A DNA stretch of 64,000 nucleotides, taken from contig JAWKNA010000005.1 in assembly GCA_041391925.1 (NCBI GenBank), positions 1 to 64,000 of the forward strand, written 5' to 3'. Positions 52,483 to 61,242 of this stretch are shown one piece after another. This DNA is from JBPOFM01 sp041391925 (lineage in GTDB: Bacteria > Bacteroidota > Bacteroidia > Flavobacteriales > Flavobacteriaceae). Under the pieces are notes generated by a model. That model was not told the origin of the DNA and did not search any database. It saw nothing but the letters and a program-made list of their open reading frames with translations. How positions within the stretch are numbered: the first letter of the stretch is position 1; every line of letters starts with the position of its first letter. The translations under genes and the position numbers were made by a program.

Positions 52483-52507
52483 AATATCAATGATTTATCT
52501 TTAAAAG

Positions 52508-52542
52508 AAAAAACCTTTGAGGATCAGTTCAAAGGTTTTTTT
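52508..52542 (-). terminator. Terminator after rho, possibly bidirectional
   Basis: AAACCTTTGA (52511-52520) pairs with the region TTCAAAGGTTT (52528-52538) around a short loop. An A-run on the left gives the U-run for the minus-strand rho transcript; a T-run on the right could also stop rpsT read-through. Confidence 0.75.
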
Positions 52543-52561
52543 ATTTCATCTTGATGGAGAA

Positions 52562-54208
52562 TTAACCGTTCATTGAAATTAAGAATTCTTCATTGTTTTT
52601 GGTCTTTTTGAATCTATCATTGATGAATTCCATCGCTTCAATTGGGTTCATATCTGCCAAATATTTGCGCATCACCCACATTCTTTGAATCGTGTTATCG
52701 TCCAATAATAAGTCATCTCGACGTGTACTTGACGACGTGAGGTCAATAGCTGGGAATATTCTTCTGTTTGAGATTTTTCTATCCAACTGAAGTTCCATAT
52801 TACCAGTTCCTTTAAATTCTTCAAAAATCACTTCATCCATTTTAGAGCCCGTTTCGGTCAAAGCAGTTGCAATAATGGTCAACGAACCGCCATTTTCAAT
52901 ATTACGGGCAGCACCGAAGAAACGTTTTGGTTTGTGAAGCGCGTTGGCATCCACACCACCACTCAAAATCTTACCTGAAGCTGGCTGAACAGTATTGTAA
53001 GCTCTCGCCAATCGTGTGATTGAATCCAAAAGAATTACGACATCATGTCCACATTCTACCAATCGTTTTGCCTTTTCAAGAACAATATTGGCAATTTTAA
53101 CATGTTCGTGAGCTTCTTTGTCAAATGTAGATGCAATGACTTCACCTCTTACATTGCGTTGCATGTCGGTTACTTCTTCAGGACGTTCATCAATCAATAA
53201 AATCATTTGATATACTTCAGGATGATTTGCTGCAATCGCATTCGCAACGTCTTTTAGCAACATGGTTTTACCCGTTTTTGGTTGCGATACAATCATACCG
53301 CGTTGCCCTTTTCCGATAGGAGAAAACAAATCCATAATTCGTGTGGAGATAGTGCTTTGTTTCTCTGCAATATTGAATTTTTCCTGAGGGAATAAAGGTG
53401 TCAAATGTTCAAAAGAAACCCTATCTCTTACAACATCAGGACTTTGCCCATTGATTTTACTCACTTTTATCAAAGGAAAATATTTTTCACCTTCCTTTGG
53501 AGGACGAACGTGTCCTAAAACCGTATCTCCTGTTTTTAAACCGAACAAACGGATTTGTGATTGGGACACATATATGTCGTCAGGTGATGATAAATAATTG
53601 TAATCCGATGAACGTAAAAAGCCGTAGCCATCTTGCATGATATCCAAGACACCTTCGCTTTGTATTATGGCATCAAACTCAAAATCAGGTTCTCGATATC
53701 GATTTCTGGTGTCTTTGTTTCCGTTGTTTCCACCATTATTGTCATGAACGTTACCGTCTTTCTCTTTTGGGCGCTGATTAGGTTTGTTAGTGCTTTCTTT
53801 AGGACGTGGGTTTGGTTTGTTCTGTTGTTTGTCCTTTTGTTTGTGTTGTGACTTTGGTTCGTTTTTTTGAGCTTGATTGTCAGAAGGTTTTTTTTCTTCT
53901 GAGGGGGTATCATTCTTAGAATCGGTAAATTCCATTTTTTGTTGTTCTTTAGGTTGTGCAACTGGTTTTTTTATGCGTTCTCTTTTCTTTTTAGGAGTTG
54001 GATTGGGTGTTGCTGAAGAGTCTTTAGTAGAATTTTCCTTCTTAAGACCTTCTTTTTTTAAAACATCTGGATTTGCTGCTTGCATGTCCAGTATTTTGTA
54101 AACCAGTTCAATTTTTTTGAGTGTCCGGTATTTAGGTACATTTAATTTTTGGGCTATATCCTGTAAATCGGAAAGCTTTGCTTCTTTTAATTGCGAAATT
54201 TCAAACAT
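52562..54208 (-). CDS. rho: Transcription termination factor Rho with a disordered insertion
   Basis: The protein has 548 residues. The Rho_N helix bundle covers 1-48. About 120 residues (51-170) are Lys/Gln/Pro/Asn-rich and disordered, ending in GGNNGNKDTRNR. The cold-shock RNA-binding domain covers about 180-260 (QDGYGFLRS, DIYVSQSQIRLFGL). The RecA-like ATPase has the P-loop SQPKTGKT at 308-315, LLIDERPEEVTDM, the Q-loop, and the Rho-specific SGGVDANAL. Without the insertion it would match the 419-residue E. coli protein. Such extensions occur in Bacteroidetes Rho. Confidence 0.95.
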   Translation of the reverse strand: MFEISQLKEAKLSDLQDIAQKLNVPKYRTLKKIELVYKILDMQAANPDVLKKEGLKKENSTKDSSATPNPTPKKKRERIKKPVAQPKEQQKMEFTDSKNDTPSEEKKPSDNQAQKNEPKSQHKQKDKQQNKPNPRPKESTNKPNQRPKEKDGNVHDNNGGNNGNKDTRNRYREPDFEFDAIIQSEGVLDIMQDGYGFLRSSDYNYLSSPDDIYVSQSQIRLFGLKTGDTVLGHVRPPKEGEKYFPLIKVSKINGQSPDVVRDRVSFEHLTPLFPQEKFNIAEKQSTISTRIMDLFSPIGKGQRGMIVSQPKTGKTMLLKDVANAIAANHPEVYQMILLIDERPEEVTDMQRNVRGEVIASTFDKEAHEHVKIANIVLEKAKRLVECGHDVVILLDSITRLARAYNTVQPASGKILSGGVDANALHKPKRFFGAARNIENGGSLTIIATALTETGSKMDEVIFEEFKGTGNMELQLDRKISNRRIFPAIDLTSSSTRRDDLLLDDNTIQRMWVMRKYLADMNPIEAMEFINDRFKKTKNNEEFLISMNG

Positions 54209-54400
54209 GTATGTTTATAGAATAATTATTTTAAACTGAAATTGGTCTATTCTGAACTTTTCAAATAAAAACTGAAAGATAAGGGTAAAACCAAGAAAAA
54301 TTTGAAGATTTGATGATGTGTAACGTTCTGATGCACACATTGTCTATGCAATAATACAATTTTATTTTAAAAAGTGGTATATCTTTTAAAAAGAAACTGT

Positions 54401-54408
54401 TAATTTTG
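54401..54408 (+). promoter_or_regulatory. -7 box of the DUF4293 gene
   Basis: TAATTTTG fits TAnnTTTG and lies 21 nt before the ATG at 54430. Confidence 0.5.
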
Positions 54409-54429
54409 TCGTTAAATTTTTGAAAACCG

Positions 54430-54840
54430 ATGTTGCAACGCATACAAACAGTGTATTTGTTATTGGCTGCCATAAGTTCTGGAGGTCTGATTTTTGTGTT
54501 CCACTTATGGACTACAAATACTGACACATTGATGTATGCTAAAGACAATATGTACTATTTAGCTTTGTTTTTGGGTTCTGCAGCATTATCTTTGATATCG
54601 ATTTTTGGTTATAAAAATAGAAAGTCGCAATTCATTATGAATCGGCTTAATATCATATTGAACTTTATTTTATTAGGATTATTTGTGTATCAATCCCTAA
54701 ACTTATCTGGAGAAGCTGATGTTTCGGAGAAAGGTATTGGGGTCGTGCTTCCTGCTTTATCTATCGTGTTGTTGGTTCTTGCCAACAAGGCCATAAAAAA
54801 GGATGAAGATCTCGTAAAATCTGTGGATCGATTGCGATAA
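54430..54840 (+). CDS. DUF4293 membrane protein
   Basis: This 136-residue protein has four TM helices at about 5-25, 42-60, 70-88 and 102-118. MLQRIQTVYLLLAAI, the opening, is the DUF4293 signature. The family is restricted to Bacteroidetes and its function is unknown. It is nearly always next to rho in this group as I recall, which fits its place here, divergent from rho. Confidence 0.82.
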   Translation: MLQRIQTVYLLLAAISSGGLIFVFHLWTTNTDTLMYAKDNMYYLALFLGSAALSLISIFGYKNRKSQFIMNRLNIILNFILLGLFVYQSLNLSGEADVSEKGIGVVLPALSIVLLVLANKAIKKDEDLVKSVDRLR

Positions 54841-54869
54841 ACCCTATTAACTTAATTTTATTAGTGCGT

Positions 54870-54900
54870 AAGCCCAAGGTGGAGATCTTGGGCTTTTTTA
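54870..54900. terminator. Terminator between DUF4293 and the phosphoesterase gene
   Basis: AAGCCCAAG (54870-54878) pairs with CTTGGGCTT (54887-54895) around an 8-nt loop, followed by a T-run. The convergent gene ends at 54898. Confidence 0.82.
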
Positions 54901-55389
54901 TTTTTTGAATTCAATCACTTCCAAATTTTCAATCTTCTTTCCATCAATTGTAAAACGTAGCATCGTCCTGACCTGTTGAAAACCGTGCTTACCAATTGCT
55001 CCTGGGTTCATATGAATGAGATTCAGTTTTTTGTCTGGCATCACTTTCAAGATATGAGAATGTCCGCAAATAAAGAGCCTCGGAGGATTTTCATAAATCA
55101 TCTCTCTAATCCGGGCATTATATTTTCCTGGATAGCCACCAATGTGCGTAATCAAAACATCTACATCTTCGCACATAAAACGGTTATGCTCTGGAAATTC
55201 CAATCGTGCTTTTGTGTCATCAATATTTCCGTAAACCGCTTTTAATGGTTTCAATTTCTGGATGGTGTCGGTCACTTTCAAATCGCCAATATCACCTGCG
55301 TGCCATACTTCATCTGCTTGTTTGACATATTTTATAATATCATCATCAATATAACCATGTGTATCGGAAAGGAGCAGGATGTTTTTCAA
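54898..55389 (-). CDS. YfcE/MJ0936-type metallophosphoesterase
   Basis: The protein has 163 residues. Calcineurin-like metal motifs are SDTHG at 8-12, HAGDIGD (about 30-36), YGNIDD, THIGG and CGHSH. These match the small YfcE family of phosphodiesterases. The start is TTG at 55387-55389: an in-frame stop lies three codons upstream and no ATG occurs near. It is divergent from truA, which also starts with TTG, and its physiological substrate is unknown. Confidence 0.87.
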   Translation of the reverse strand: MKNILLLSDTHGYIDDDIIKYVKQADEVWHAGDIGDLKVTDTIQKLKPLKAVYGNIDDTKARLEFPEHNRFMCEDVDVLITHIGGYPGKYNARIREMIYENPPRLFICGHSHILKVMPDKKLNLIHMNPGAIGKHGFQQVRTMLRFTIDGKKIENLEVIEFKK

Positions 55390-55463
55390 ATTGAAAAATT
55401 AAGGTTTCTGAATTAAAAATTTGTTAATAAACTCTCGTTAATCGACAATCACAAATAACTAAC

Positions 55464-55471
55464 TATCTTTG
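55464..55471 (+). promoter_or_regulatory. -7 box of the truA promoter
   Basis: TATCTTTG fits TAnnTTTG and lies 25 nt before the TTG start of truA. Confidence 0.6.
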
Positions 55472-55478
55472 CTTCTTA

Positions 55479-55486
55479 CAAAAATA
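55479..55486 (-). promoter_or_regulatory. Candidate divergent -7 box for the phosphoesterase gene
   Basis: On the minus strand this reads TATTTTTG. It lies only 7 bp from the truA -7 box, so the two polymerases could not bind at the same time if both boxes are used. Confidence 0.4.
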
Positions 55487-55496
55487 GACGTTTCAT

Positions 55497-56261
55497 TTGA
55501 GATATTTCATCGAGTTTTCATACAATGGAAAAGAATATCACGGTTGGCAAAATCAACCCAATGCAATTTCGGTACAGCAGGTATTGGAAGCAGCATTGAC
55601 CAAATTGTTGCGGGCCCAAATTGCCGTAATGGGAGCTGGTAGAACCGATGCTGGTGTGCATGCCTCGCAAATGTTTGCCCATTTTGAAATTGATGAGTCG
55701 TTTGATGTTGAATCGATTGTCTTCAAATTGAATTGTTTTTTGCCAAAAGATATTGCCATTCATTCCATTCATCCGGTGACGGATAAGGCGCATGCTCGTT
55801 TTAATGCGGTAAGCCGAACCTATCAGTATAAGATTGCGACCAAAAAAAATGTTTTCACAAGTGATTTTGCCTATCATGTGTATTTTCCTTTAGACATTGA
55901 AAAGATGAATGAGGCATGCAAAATTTTATTTCAGTATAACGATTTTCAATGCTTTTCCAAAAGCAATACCGATGTAAAAACGTATCATTGTAGTATCAAG
56001 GAAGCAATTTGGAAATTGGAAAATGAGGAATTGATTTTTAGCATTACTGCTGACCGATTTTTAAGAAATATGGTAAGAGCCATCGTTGGTACAATGCTGG
56101 AAATAGGATTGGGCAAAATGGAAGTCAAGAGATTGCACGACATCATCCTGTCAAAAGATAGGAGCGAGGCAGGCTATTCCGTACCGGCTCAAGGATTGTA
56201 TTTAACTAAAATTGTGTATCCTGAAACGATAAAATTACTAACCAATGGCAAAAAAAATTAA
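55497..56261 (+). CDS. truA: tRNA pseudouridine(38-40) synthase TruA
   Basis: This 254-residue enzyme modifies U38-U40 in the anticodon arm. It opens with RYFIEFSYNGKEYHGWQ, has catalytic Asp51 in AGRTDAGVHA, and the later RTYQYKI and FLRNMVRAIVGTML. The start is TTG at 55497-55499: a TAG lies four codons upstream in frame and there is no ATG. The TTG gives exactly the usual N-terminus. The 3' end overlaps the ABC exporter gene by 17 bp, so the two are coupled. Confidence 0.94.
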   Translation: MRYFIEFSYNGKEYHGWQNQPNAISVQQVLEAALTKLLRAQIAVMGAGRTDAGVHASQMFAHFEIDESFDVESIVFKLNCFLPKDIAIHSIHPVTDKAHARFNAVSRTYQYKIATKKNVFTSDFAYHVYFPLDIEKMNEACKILFQYNDFQCFSKSNTDVKTYHCSIKEAIWKLENEELIFSITADRFLRNMVRAIVGTMLEIGLGKMEVKRLHDIILSKDRSEAGYSVPAQGLYLTKIVYPETIKLLTNGKKN

Positions 56262-58011
56262 AAGCATCTATGATGTGTCGTTGTTCAAACGGCTGATGCA
56301 ATATATAAGTCCATATAAATTGGTGTTTTACAGCACGCTCGGTTTTGTGATTGGTCTGGCAATTTTTGGCGTTTGGCGTCCAAAAGTTTTACAGGAAGCC
56401 ATTGATACCAAAATTGCATTGCAGCAATATGATGGGTTTATGTATTACATCATTTTGATGGTGGTACTTTTGGTTTTGGAAGTGGTCTGCAACTTGCTTT
56501 TTATTTATTACGCCACTTGGCTCGGACAATCGGTTGTAAAAGATGTGAGGATAAAACTTTTCAAACACATCTTGAGTTTTAAAATGAAATATTTTGATAA
56601 TTCATCTGTAGGCGTATTGGTAACCAGGACAGTTACGGATATGGAACGAATCGCAGATGTGTTTGGCGATGGCCTATTTATGATTTTTAGTGATTTACTA
56701 AAAATGATAGCCATTGCTGCAATGATGCTGTACATGAACTGGACCTTGGCGTTGATAGTGTTCATCACAATGCCAGTGATTATTTACGCCACCAATATCT
56801 TTCAGAAATATATGAAAATGGCTTTTGAGGATGTGCGCAATGAAGTTTCCAATCTCAATTCATTTGTGCAAGAACGCGTTACAGGAATGAAAATCCTTCA
56901 ATTGTTTGCTCGTGAAGAAACCGAATATAAAAACTTCATGGAAATCAATGAGCGTCACAAAAAAGGCTGGCTTAAAACCGTTTGGTATAATTCTATTTTT
57001 TTCCCAATAGCTGAATTTTTATCCTCCATAACATTGGGTCTCGTAGTTTGGTATGGTGGTCTGAATGTCGTTTTGGACGACACGGCTTCATTAGGTGAAT
57101 TGACAGCTTTTATCATGATGATTCCCATGTTGTTCAGACCGTTGAACCAGATTGCCAATAAATTCAATACTCTACAAATGGGAATGGTGGCTGCCAATAG
57201 AGTGTTTGATGTTTTGGATACCAATTCTCATATTGATGACGCTGGTGCGATTGAGGCACCACAATTTAAAGGCGACATAAAATTTGAAAATGTCCACTTC
57301 TCCTATATTCAGGATGAAGAAGTGCTGAAAGGCATTTCGTTTGATGTCACCTCAGGACAAACTATTGCCATCGTCGGAGCTACAGGAGCAGGAAAATCAA
57401 CTATCATAAATTTATTGAATAGGTTTTATGACATTCAAAAGGGTTCTATAAAAATTGATAATACCAATATTAAGGACATTACTTTAAAATCCTTGAGAGC
57501 ACAGATTGCCGTTGTGTTGCAGGATGTGTTTTTGTTTGCAGATACCATTTTGAATAATATCACGCTTAACAACAAAAATATTTCTGAAGAAGAAGTCCAG
57601 CAAGCCGCAAAAGATATTGGTATCCATGAATTTATCATGAGCTTGCCAGGCGGGTATCACTACAATGTTAAAGAGCGAGGTGTGATGTTGTCTTCTGGTC
57701 AACGACAATTGATTTCATTTTTGAGGGCTTATGTGACCAATCCTAGTATTTTGGTACTGGATGAGGCCACATCATCTGTGGACTCGTATTCAGAACAATT
57801 GATTCAGGATGCAACCGATAAAATTACCAAAGGTAGGACATCCATCGTCATTGCCCACCGATTGGCTACCATCAAAAAAGCCGACAATATCATCGTGATG
57901 GATGCTGGGTTGATTGTAGAGCAAGGCACACACAAGGAGTTGCTCAAAAAAGAAGAAGGCTATTACCGAAATTTGTATGAGGTTCAATTTATGAAAGAGG
58001 AAACCGTTTAA
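56245..58011 (+). CDS. ABC exporter, MsbA-like half-transporter
   Basis: The protein has 588 residues. Six TM helices occupy residues 20-315. The nucleotide-binding domain has Walker A GATGAGKST near 378, the Q-loop, the signature LSSGQ near 481 (Ser in place of the first Gly), Walker B LVLDEATSS near 501, and the H-loop IVIAHR. It forms homodimers in relatives that export lipids or drugs; the substrate is unknown. It overlaps truA at its start and shares a TTAA with the convergent DUF3667 gene, a 4-bp overlap. Confidence 0.92.
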   Translation: MAKKIKSIYDVSLFKRLMQYISPYKLVFYSTLGFVIGLAIFGVWRPKVLQEAIDTKIALQQYDGFMYYIILMVVLLVLEVVCNLLFIYYATWLGQSVVKDVRIKLFKHILSFKMKYFDNSSVGVLVTRTVTDMERIADVFGDGLFMIFSDLLKMIAIAAMMLYMNWTLALIVFITMPVIIYATNIFQKYMKMAFEDVRNEVSNLNSFVQERVTGMKILQLFAREETEYKNFMEINERHKKGWLKTVWYNSIFFPIAEFLSSITLGLVVWYGGLNVVLDDTASLGELTAFIMMIPMLFRPLNQIANKFNTLQMGMVAANRVFDVLDTNSHIDDAGAIEAPQFKGDIKFENVHFSYIQDEEVLKGISFDVTSGQTIAIVGATGAGKSTIINLLNRFYDIQKGSIKIDNTNIKDITLKSLRAQIAVVLQDVFLFADTILNNITLNNKNISEEEVQQAAKDIGIHEFIMSLPGGYHYNVKERGVMLSSGQRQLISFLRAYVTNPSILVLDEATSSVDSYSEQLIQDATDKITKGRTSIVIAHRLATIKKADNIIVMDAGLIVEQGTHKELLKKEEGYYRNLYEVQFMKEETV

Positions 58012-58802
58012 GAATGTTGAGCGGCTTTTTGGGCTTCAATAATGGTATCCAAACCACCGGATGAATACATTATAAATGCAATCACAGCAAAAATTATTAT
58101 TAATACTATAGTCAAAACAATCCCAAAGATTAAGGTTTTCCATACAATTCTTGAAAAACTAATTTGGTACAATCGCTTTAAGCAATATGCTGAATATAAA
58201 ATCATCGTAGGAATGGCAAACATTGAAAAAATCCCAAAGCTAATGCCAAAGAATGGTAGTAAAATAAGTGCAAGAATTCCACTAGCAATTGATATTTGTG
58301 CCTGAATATACAAGAATATTACCAGTAGCTCAGTATAGTTAAACTTTTTGATATTATAAAAAACTATTTTTGCAATAAGAGCATATAATGGTGCATAAAA
58401 CATCATGATGATGGATTGATATTCCTGAACAGAGCTCATTTGTTGTTTTTGGATTTCCTCTGCTCCTTTTGTTGACCAAACAGACATATCCATAGCATCA
58501 GGGAAAAATTTATTCAATATAAATAATTGTAAACCTGAAATGGTAATAGCTAATGTAAAATAGCTGATAACATCAGCATATTTTTTTCTAATGCCATTTA
58601 TATAGCCTTCAATAACATTTTCAGGATTCTTGAATAAATAAAGGAATGTTTGAAAGAATTTATTGTCGTAATTAAAGAATGTCTCCGTGAAATGCTCAAA
58701 AAGATTCCGCAATGTCAACCGATTTCGAATTACCTTTCCACCGCAAGAATTGCAATAATCACTTTCTTCTGTTAAATAAGTTTTGCAATTTTTACATTCC
58801 AT
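58008..58802 (-). CDS. DUF3667 membrane protein with a zinc ribbon
   Basis: The protein has 264 residues. The N-terminus carries CKNCKTYLTEESDYCNSC, a four-Cys zinc ribbon. The next conserved block (RNLFEHFTETFFNYDNKFFQT) marks DUF3667. Four or five TM helices follow. The function is unknown. It begins in the codon directly after the cdaA stop, with no gap, so it is certainly in that operon. Confidence 0.85.
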   Translation of the reverse strand: MECKNCKTYLTEESDYCNSCGGKVIRNRLTLRNLFEHFTETFFNYDNKFFQTFLYLFKNPENVIEGYINGIRKKYADVISYFTLAITISGLQLFILNKFFPDAMDMSVWSTKGAEEIQKQQMSSVQEYQSIIMMFYAPLYALIAKIVFYNIKKFNYTELLVIFLYIQAQISIASGILALILLPFFGISFGIFSMFAIPTMILYSAYCLKRLYQISFSRIVWKTLIFGIVLTIVLIIIFAVIAFIMYSSGGLDTIIEAQKAAQHS

Positions 58803-59585
58803 TTATGCCAAATCTTTTGCAATGAGCTCCAATAATTCTTCTGTATCCTTAAACATGATAAATTCGCCATTGATGACATAAGATATTTGTCCAGTTTCTT
58901 CACTTACCGCAATGGCAAGCGCATCTGTTTTTTCGGTAATGCCTATCGCTGCTCTGTGACGAAGCCCAAATCTTTGTGGAATGCTTTTTTCATTGTTCAC
59001 GGGAAGAATGACCCGAGTGGCTTTTACGGTATTATTTGCTATAACGATGGCGCCATCATGTAAAGGACTGTTCTTAAAAAAGATACTTTCTATGATGGGT
59101 TGTGTGACGGTAATGTTCATTTCATCTCCAGTACCTGTCAAAAAATCTAGATTGTTGTTGCGTTCAAGAACAATCAATGCTCCTGTTTTTGTGGCGCTCA
59201 TTTTTTCACAGGCAGTTACAATGGCCGAAATGTCAGTTTCAGTATTGTTTTCGGTTTTAAGAAATTTCATTTTGCTGAAAAATTTCCGTTTGCCACTTAA
59301 ATTGGTAGAGCCCACCATTAACAAAAACTTTCGTATTTCTGGTTGGAAAACCACAATCAAGGCAATAATTCCAACCTTCATAAAACCATCAAAAATATTA
59401 TGGAGCATGAACATGTTAAGAAAATCGGTCAATTTCCAAATCACATACACGATGATGATCCCAATAAAGATGTTTATGGCAACGGTTCCTTTTACAAGTT
59501 TGTAGATGTAGTACAAAAGGATGGCCACAAGAAAGACATCAATAAAATCAATGATCCCAAAATCCCAAAATTTAAGTTTGTCCAA
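58803..59585 (-). CDS. cdaA: Diadenylate cyclase (c-di-AMP synthase)
   Basis: The protein has 260 residues. It makes c-di-AMP, which controls potassium and osmotic balance. Three TM helices lie in residues 10-85, and the DisA_N/DAC domain covers about 95-250. Catalytic DGA is at 177-179 and RHR at 209-211. The start is TTG at 59583-59585: a stop lies eight codons upstream in frame and no ATG occurs between. It sits downstream of folP and a lipoprotein gene, an arrangement I recall from other Bacteroidetes. Confidence 0.94.
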   Translation of the reverse strand: MDKLKFWDFGIIDFIDVFLVAILLYYIYKLVKGTVAINIFIGIIIVYVIWKLTDFLNMFMLHNIFDGFMKVGIIALIVVFQPEIRKFLLMVGSTNLSGKRKFFSKMKFLKTENNTETDISAIVTACEKMSATKTGALIVLERNNNLDFLTGTGDEMNITVTQPIIESIFFKNSPLHDGAIVIANNTVKATRVILPVNNEKSIPQRFGLRHRAAIGITEKTDALAIAVSEETGQISYVINGEFIMFKDTEELLELIAKDLA

Positions 59586-59620
59586 GGTTGTGAGCTTTGT
59601 GTAAATTTAACAAAATATAG

Positions 59621-60316
59621 TTAATCAAAAATATATACATCGTTTGAGATGGTGGCATGTTTCAATTTGAGTTGAGACAGCATCGACTTGTACGTGATGT
59701 ATTCCTGGAAGGTCAAGTTTTCATTGAACTTTAAATACACAATCCCCATAATCTGATCCTGAATGGAATCCATATATTTCAACCGATTGATAAATTCAGA
59801 TTTTGAAGTTGGTGAAGAATTGATGCTTATGGAATCTTTGTCCTTAAATAAAATACTCAGAATATGATTGGTGGTCTCAGAAGCCAACGTTTCATAGATG
59901 CCCTGACTTTCCACAATGTTTCCGTCAATTCCATTGTGATAAACAATGTCTGTAAAATCGATAAAACCGAGGTTTTTTATGGAGGTGTCGTTGCAGGAAT
60001 AATAATTTTTGGCAGCTTCATTTTTGTGCATTTTAGCATCGCGTTTTTTTTCTTGAAGTATTTTGATGGACGGAATGACTTGTCTTAAGGTCAATCGTTT
60101 GTCCACATTCACTAACCAATTGGTCGATATGATTAAATTTTTACGATTCAGCTCTACGCTATCCTTTTCATTTTCATTGTAAAAAATATAAGCGGGAGAA
60201 GTATCCATGATTTCGTGGATATTTGAATGTGATACTTCTGGTAATTGAATGGATTTTTCTTTTCCACAGGAAAAACAAAGACCTATAAAAAGAATATAAA
60301 CGTATTTCATTTTCAT
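59621..60316 (-). CDS. Hypothetical lipoprotein between folP and cdaA
   Basis: The protein has 231 residues and lipobox LCFSC with Cys17. No known domain is recognised. The pattern of a strand near 70-85 (LIISTNWLVNVDKRLTLRQV) and the terminal TFQEYITYKSMLSQLKLKH loosely recalls ExbD-type periplasmic folds, a weak guess. It starts 3 bp after the folP stop and ends 35 bp before cdaA, so it belongs to the same operon. It may sense a periplasmic signal for CdaA, which is inference only. Confidence 0.62.
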   Translation of the reverse strand: MKMKYVYILFIGLCFSCGKEKSIQLPEVSHSNIHEIMDTSPAYIFYNENEKDSVELNRKNLIISTNWLVNVDKRLTLRQVIPSIKILQEKKRDAKMHKNEAAKNYYSCNDTSIKNLGFIDFTDIVYHNGIDGNIVESQGIYETLASETTNHILSILFKDKDSISINSSPTSKSEFINRLKYMDSIQDQIMGIVYLKFNENLTFQEYITYKSMLSQLKLKHATISNDVYIFD

Positions 60317-60319
60317 GAC

Positions 60320-61141
60320 CTAATTTAAATAATTCACCAAATTAACACATTCCATGGCTTCCTTTACATCATGAACCCTCAAAATAGAAGCGCCTTTTTG
60401 CAGCGCAATCGTATTCAAAACAGTTGTGCCGTTCAACGCTTCTTTCGATGTCAAATCCAAAGGACTGTAGACCATCGATTTTCTGGACATTCCAACCAGT
60501 AAAGGTAATTCAAGTATTTTAAAAAGTTCCAGATTCTTCAAAAGGGCATAATTTTGCTCAATCGTTTTTGCAAAACCAAACCCTGGGTCCACGATTAAAT
60601 CAACAATTCCCAAAGCCCTTGCCGCTGTAATCCTTTCGGAAAAATAATATAAGATTTCCTTGATTACATTATCATAGTGTGTCAAGTTTTTCATGGTTTG
60701 TGGTGTTCCTCGCAAGTGCATCATAACGTAAGGTACATGAAGGTTTGCAACGGTTTTCAGCATAGTATCATCCAATTTTCCTGCTGAAATATCATTCACC
60801 ATACACGCTCCAGCTTCAACACATTGTTTTGCAATTTTGCCCCTGAAAGTATCCACAGAAATAAGTATTTCAGGAAATGCTTTTAAAATTAATTCAACAA
60901 TTGGCAAGATGCGTTTTAATTCTTCGTCTTCACTAATATCTTCTGCATCAGGACGAGAACTGTAAGCCCCAACATCTATAAAAGTGGCACCTTCGTTCAA
61001 CATTTTTTCAACCTGTTTTAGTGCAATAAGTTCATCCTGAAATTTTCCACCATCATAAAATGAATCTGGCGTCAAATTCAAAATTCCCATCACTTTTGGA
61101 GATGAGAAGTCGATAAGCTGTCCTTTGCAATTGATTTTCAT
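60320..61141 (-). CDS. folP: Dihydropteroate synthase
   Basis: This 273-residue TIM-barrel enzyme joins p-aminobenzoate to hydroxymethyl-dihydropterin. MGILNLTPDSFYDGG at the start, DVGAYSSRPDAEDISEDEE, MVNDISAGK, the VDPGFGFAKT phosphate-binding loop and LVGMSRKSMV are all DHPS signatures. The length is normal. It heads the four-gene minus-strand operon folP, lipoprotein, cdaA, DUF3667, so folate synthesis and c-di-AMP production are transcribed together. Confidence 0.96.
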   Translation of the reverse strand: MKINCKGQLIDFSSPKVMGILNLTPDSFYDGGKFQDELIALKQVEKMLNEGATFIDVGAYSSRPDAEDISEDEELKRILPIVELILKAFPEILISVDTFRGKIAKQCVEAGACMVNDISAGKLDDTMLKTVANLHVPYVMMHLRGTPQTMKNLTHYDNVIKEILYYFSERITAARALGIVDLIVDPGFGFAKTIEQNYALLKNLELFKILELPLLVGMSRKSMVYSPLDLTSKEALNGTTVLNTIALQKGASILRVHDVKEAMECVNLVNYLN

Positions 61142-61164
61142 GAATTAAAGAAGATTTATAAAAA

Positions 61165-61205
61165 CCTGAATTCAAAACTTTAAAGCCTGAACTTTGAACT
61201 TTAAA
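61165..61205. repeat. Low-variety phrase between folP and DUF1599
   Basis: Words such as AACTTTAAA, TGAACTTTGAACTTTAAAC recur back to back here, in the style of the phrases upstream of ffh and queE. The region lies between divergent genes and could include promoters for both, though no exact TAnnTTTG box was found. Confidence 0.3.
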
Positions 61206-61242
61206 CTATTTAGGCGAAATTTACGCAAAATTAAATTTTTAG

